Below, piece by piece: positions 6,714 to 7,412 of a DNA stretch of 7,412 nucleotides. The notes below the pieces were generated by a model. The model was not told where the DNA came from, ran no database searches, and saw only the letters and a list, made by a program, of their open reading frames with translations. The stretch's first letter is position 1; each line of letters opens with the position of its first letter. Made by a program: the position numbers and the translations under genes. Origin of the DNA: an uncultured Porphyromonadaceae bacterium (GTDB lineage Bacteria > Bacteroidota > Bacteroidia > Bacteroidales > Muribaculaceae); contig CAMWKC010000103.1 of assembly GCA_947174735.1 (NCBI GenBank), positions 1 to 7,412 on the forward strand. Reading direction: 5' to 3'.

Positions 6714-7253
6714 TTACGTTGTGCCTTCACTACATAGAACAGATAGGAAACGGCTTACGCTGTCCGAAATCTGACGACGGTTTTCGAGCTGCGTACTGTC
6801 AAATACGGCTGACGCACGTTCATAATACAGCCGACGCGCTTCAAGCCCGCGCTTGATGAAATCGAGCAGCTCACTGTCAGAGAGAGCACTGAGTAAAGGA
6901 CGGCGGCTACGACTGACGGCAAGGCGTTCGCACAGGCGTTCGGGAGTGGCCTGAAGCCACACTACGCGTCCGCGTGCGAGCATATAATCCATATTATCAA
7001 AGAAGCACGGTGTGCCGCCTCCGCAGGAGATAATGGCGTTATCAAACTCGCCGACCTCACGCAGCATGGCTTTTTCAAGCTGACGAAAGCCATCTTCGCC
7101 ACGCTGCTCAAAAAGCCGGCTTACCGAAGAGCGGAAACGCTGCTCGATATAGAAATCCAGATCATAGAAAGGGCGACCTGTGGCCCTGGCAAGAGCGCGG
7201 CCAAGAGTAGTCTTGCCGCAACCCATATAGCCTATAAGGAAGATGGGAGTCAT
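6714..7253 (-). CDS. aroK: Shikimate kinase
   Basis: This 179-residue cytosolic kinase phosphorylates shikimate at O3 with ATP, the fifth step from DAHP towards chorismate and the aromatic amino acids. It has the NMP-kinase-like fold. The Walker A loop is GYMGCGKTT (8-16, Lys14). The shikimate-binding Asp pair is in YDLDFYIE (30-37, Asp31 and Asp33). FRQLE (56-60) supplies Arg57, and the CGGGT segment (77-81) is the glycine-rich substrate loop. The lid has RRPLL (117-121), and the conserved C-terminal RxxxY element is in ARRLYYERA (139-147). The length is normal and all key residues are present. The ATG at 7253 puts the Walker loop at the expected distance. No promoter is evident in the 20 bases before the start; beyond these lie repeat copies, so the promoter may be outside the window or the gene may be downstream in a longer operon. 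Confidence 0.96.
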   Translation of the reverse strand: MTPIFLIGYMGCGKTTLGRALARATGRPFYDLDFYIEQRFRSSVSRLFEQRGEDGFRQLEKAMLREVGEFDNAIISCGGGTPCFFDNMDYMLARGRVVWLQATPERLCERLAVSRSRRPLLSALSDSELLDFIKRGLEARRLYYERASAVFDSTQLENRRQISDSVSRFLSVLCSEGTT

Positions 7254-7273
7254 AATTCAGGATAAGGAATGGA

Positions 7274-7368
7274 GGCGAGCTGAAGCTCGCACACAGAACC
7301 AGGAGGCACGGGGGACCAGGAGGCACGGAGGAGGCGAGCTGAAGCTCGCACACAAAACCAGGAGGCAC
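7274..7368 (+). repeat. Two more copies of the 64-bp repeat family
   Basis: Copies start at 7274 and 7333, in the same orientation as the array after polA 3 kb away. The first 37 bases of the copy at 7274 differ from array copy 1 at one position, and the copy at 7333 differs at two positions over 36. Both keep the perfect GCGAGCT-GA-AGCTCGC palindrome. In the first copy, ACCAGGAGGCACGG occurs twice (7298-7311 and 7315-7328), a local 17-bp duplication that replaces the usual tail. The repeats lie just upstream of aroK and antisense to it. Confidence 0.9.
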
Positions 7369-7412
7369 ACAGGGAGGGCGTGAGGGGAGGCATGGAGGGA
7401 GAGTGTGAGGGG
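7369..7412 (+). other. G-rich tract at window edge
   Basis: The plus strand carries G runs at 7372-7374, 7376-7378, 7384-7387, 7397-7399 and 7409-7412, with loops of 1, 5, 9 and 9 bases. Four runs could make a long-loop G-quadruplex, but the canonical one-to-seven-base loop rule is not met. No ORF is supported. The tract is similar in character to the G-rich left edge of the window. Confidence 0.35.

Noticed and set aside
7162..7368. Minus-strand 68-residue ORF overlapping the aroK start and repeats
   Set aside because: It is a shadow frame of aroK joined to repeat sequence; aroK itself has a complete N-terminus at 7253.
1..7412. Mobile element, phage or defence island genes
   Set aside because: All coding space is taken by five identified chromosomal-type genes; no integrase, transposase, reverse transcriptase or toxin-like protein is present.

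Overview
The window looks like chromosomal DNA of a Bacteroidota member, most likely order Bacteroidales. A Muribaculaceae-like gut lineage is my best guess, but that is inference. The support is Bacteroidota-style promoter elements (TAnnTTTG-type -7 boxes), A-rich leaders without Shine-Dalgarno sequences, the protein family features, and a mixed GC composition. There is no phage, plasmid or transposase gene.

Layout. At the left, a long-chain polyprenyl diphosphate synthase (minus strand, 67-1041) is divergent from a full-length DNA polymerase I gene, polA (plus strand, 1136-3940), across a 94-bp AT-rich gap. Right after the polA stop lies a 425-bp convergent intergenic region made almost entirely of repeats. 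It holds five tandem copies of a GC-rich ~64-bp unit with a palindromic head (about 3941-4255), followed directly by twelve in-phase copies of an AT-rich 9-bp unit (4258-4365). The second array touches the 3' end of the next gene.

From 7253 down to 4367 all three genes are on the minus strand. In transcription order they are shikimate kinase (aroK, 6714-7253), a divergent alanine dehydrogenase/transhydrogenase-alpha-like protein that has lost catalytic residues (5457-6560), and a GT-B family 4-type glycosyltransferase (4367-5455). The last two are separated by one base and probably form an operon from a promoter near 6620-6651. Upstream of aroK, two more copies of the 64-bp repeat family (7274-7368) and a G-rich tract run to the window edge.

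How the genes work together. The genes are mostly housekeeping: isoprenoid chain synthesis (probably the menaquinone side chain), replication and repair, the shikimate pathway, and a glycosyltransferase. They do not form one evident pathway. The most noteworthy non-routine content is the two-part repeat system between polA and the glycosyltransferase with its dispersed copies, the apparent loss of proofreading residues in Pol I, and the apparent pseudoenzyme of the alanine dehydrogenase fold coupled to a glycosyltransferase. I did not see a convincing new defence or mobile system.
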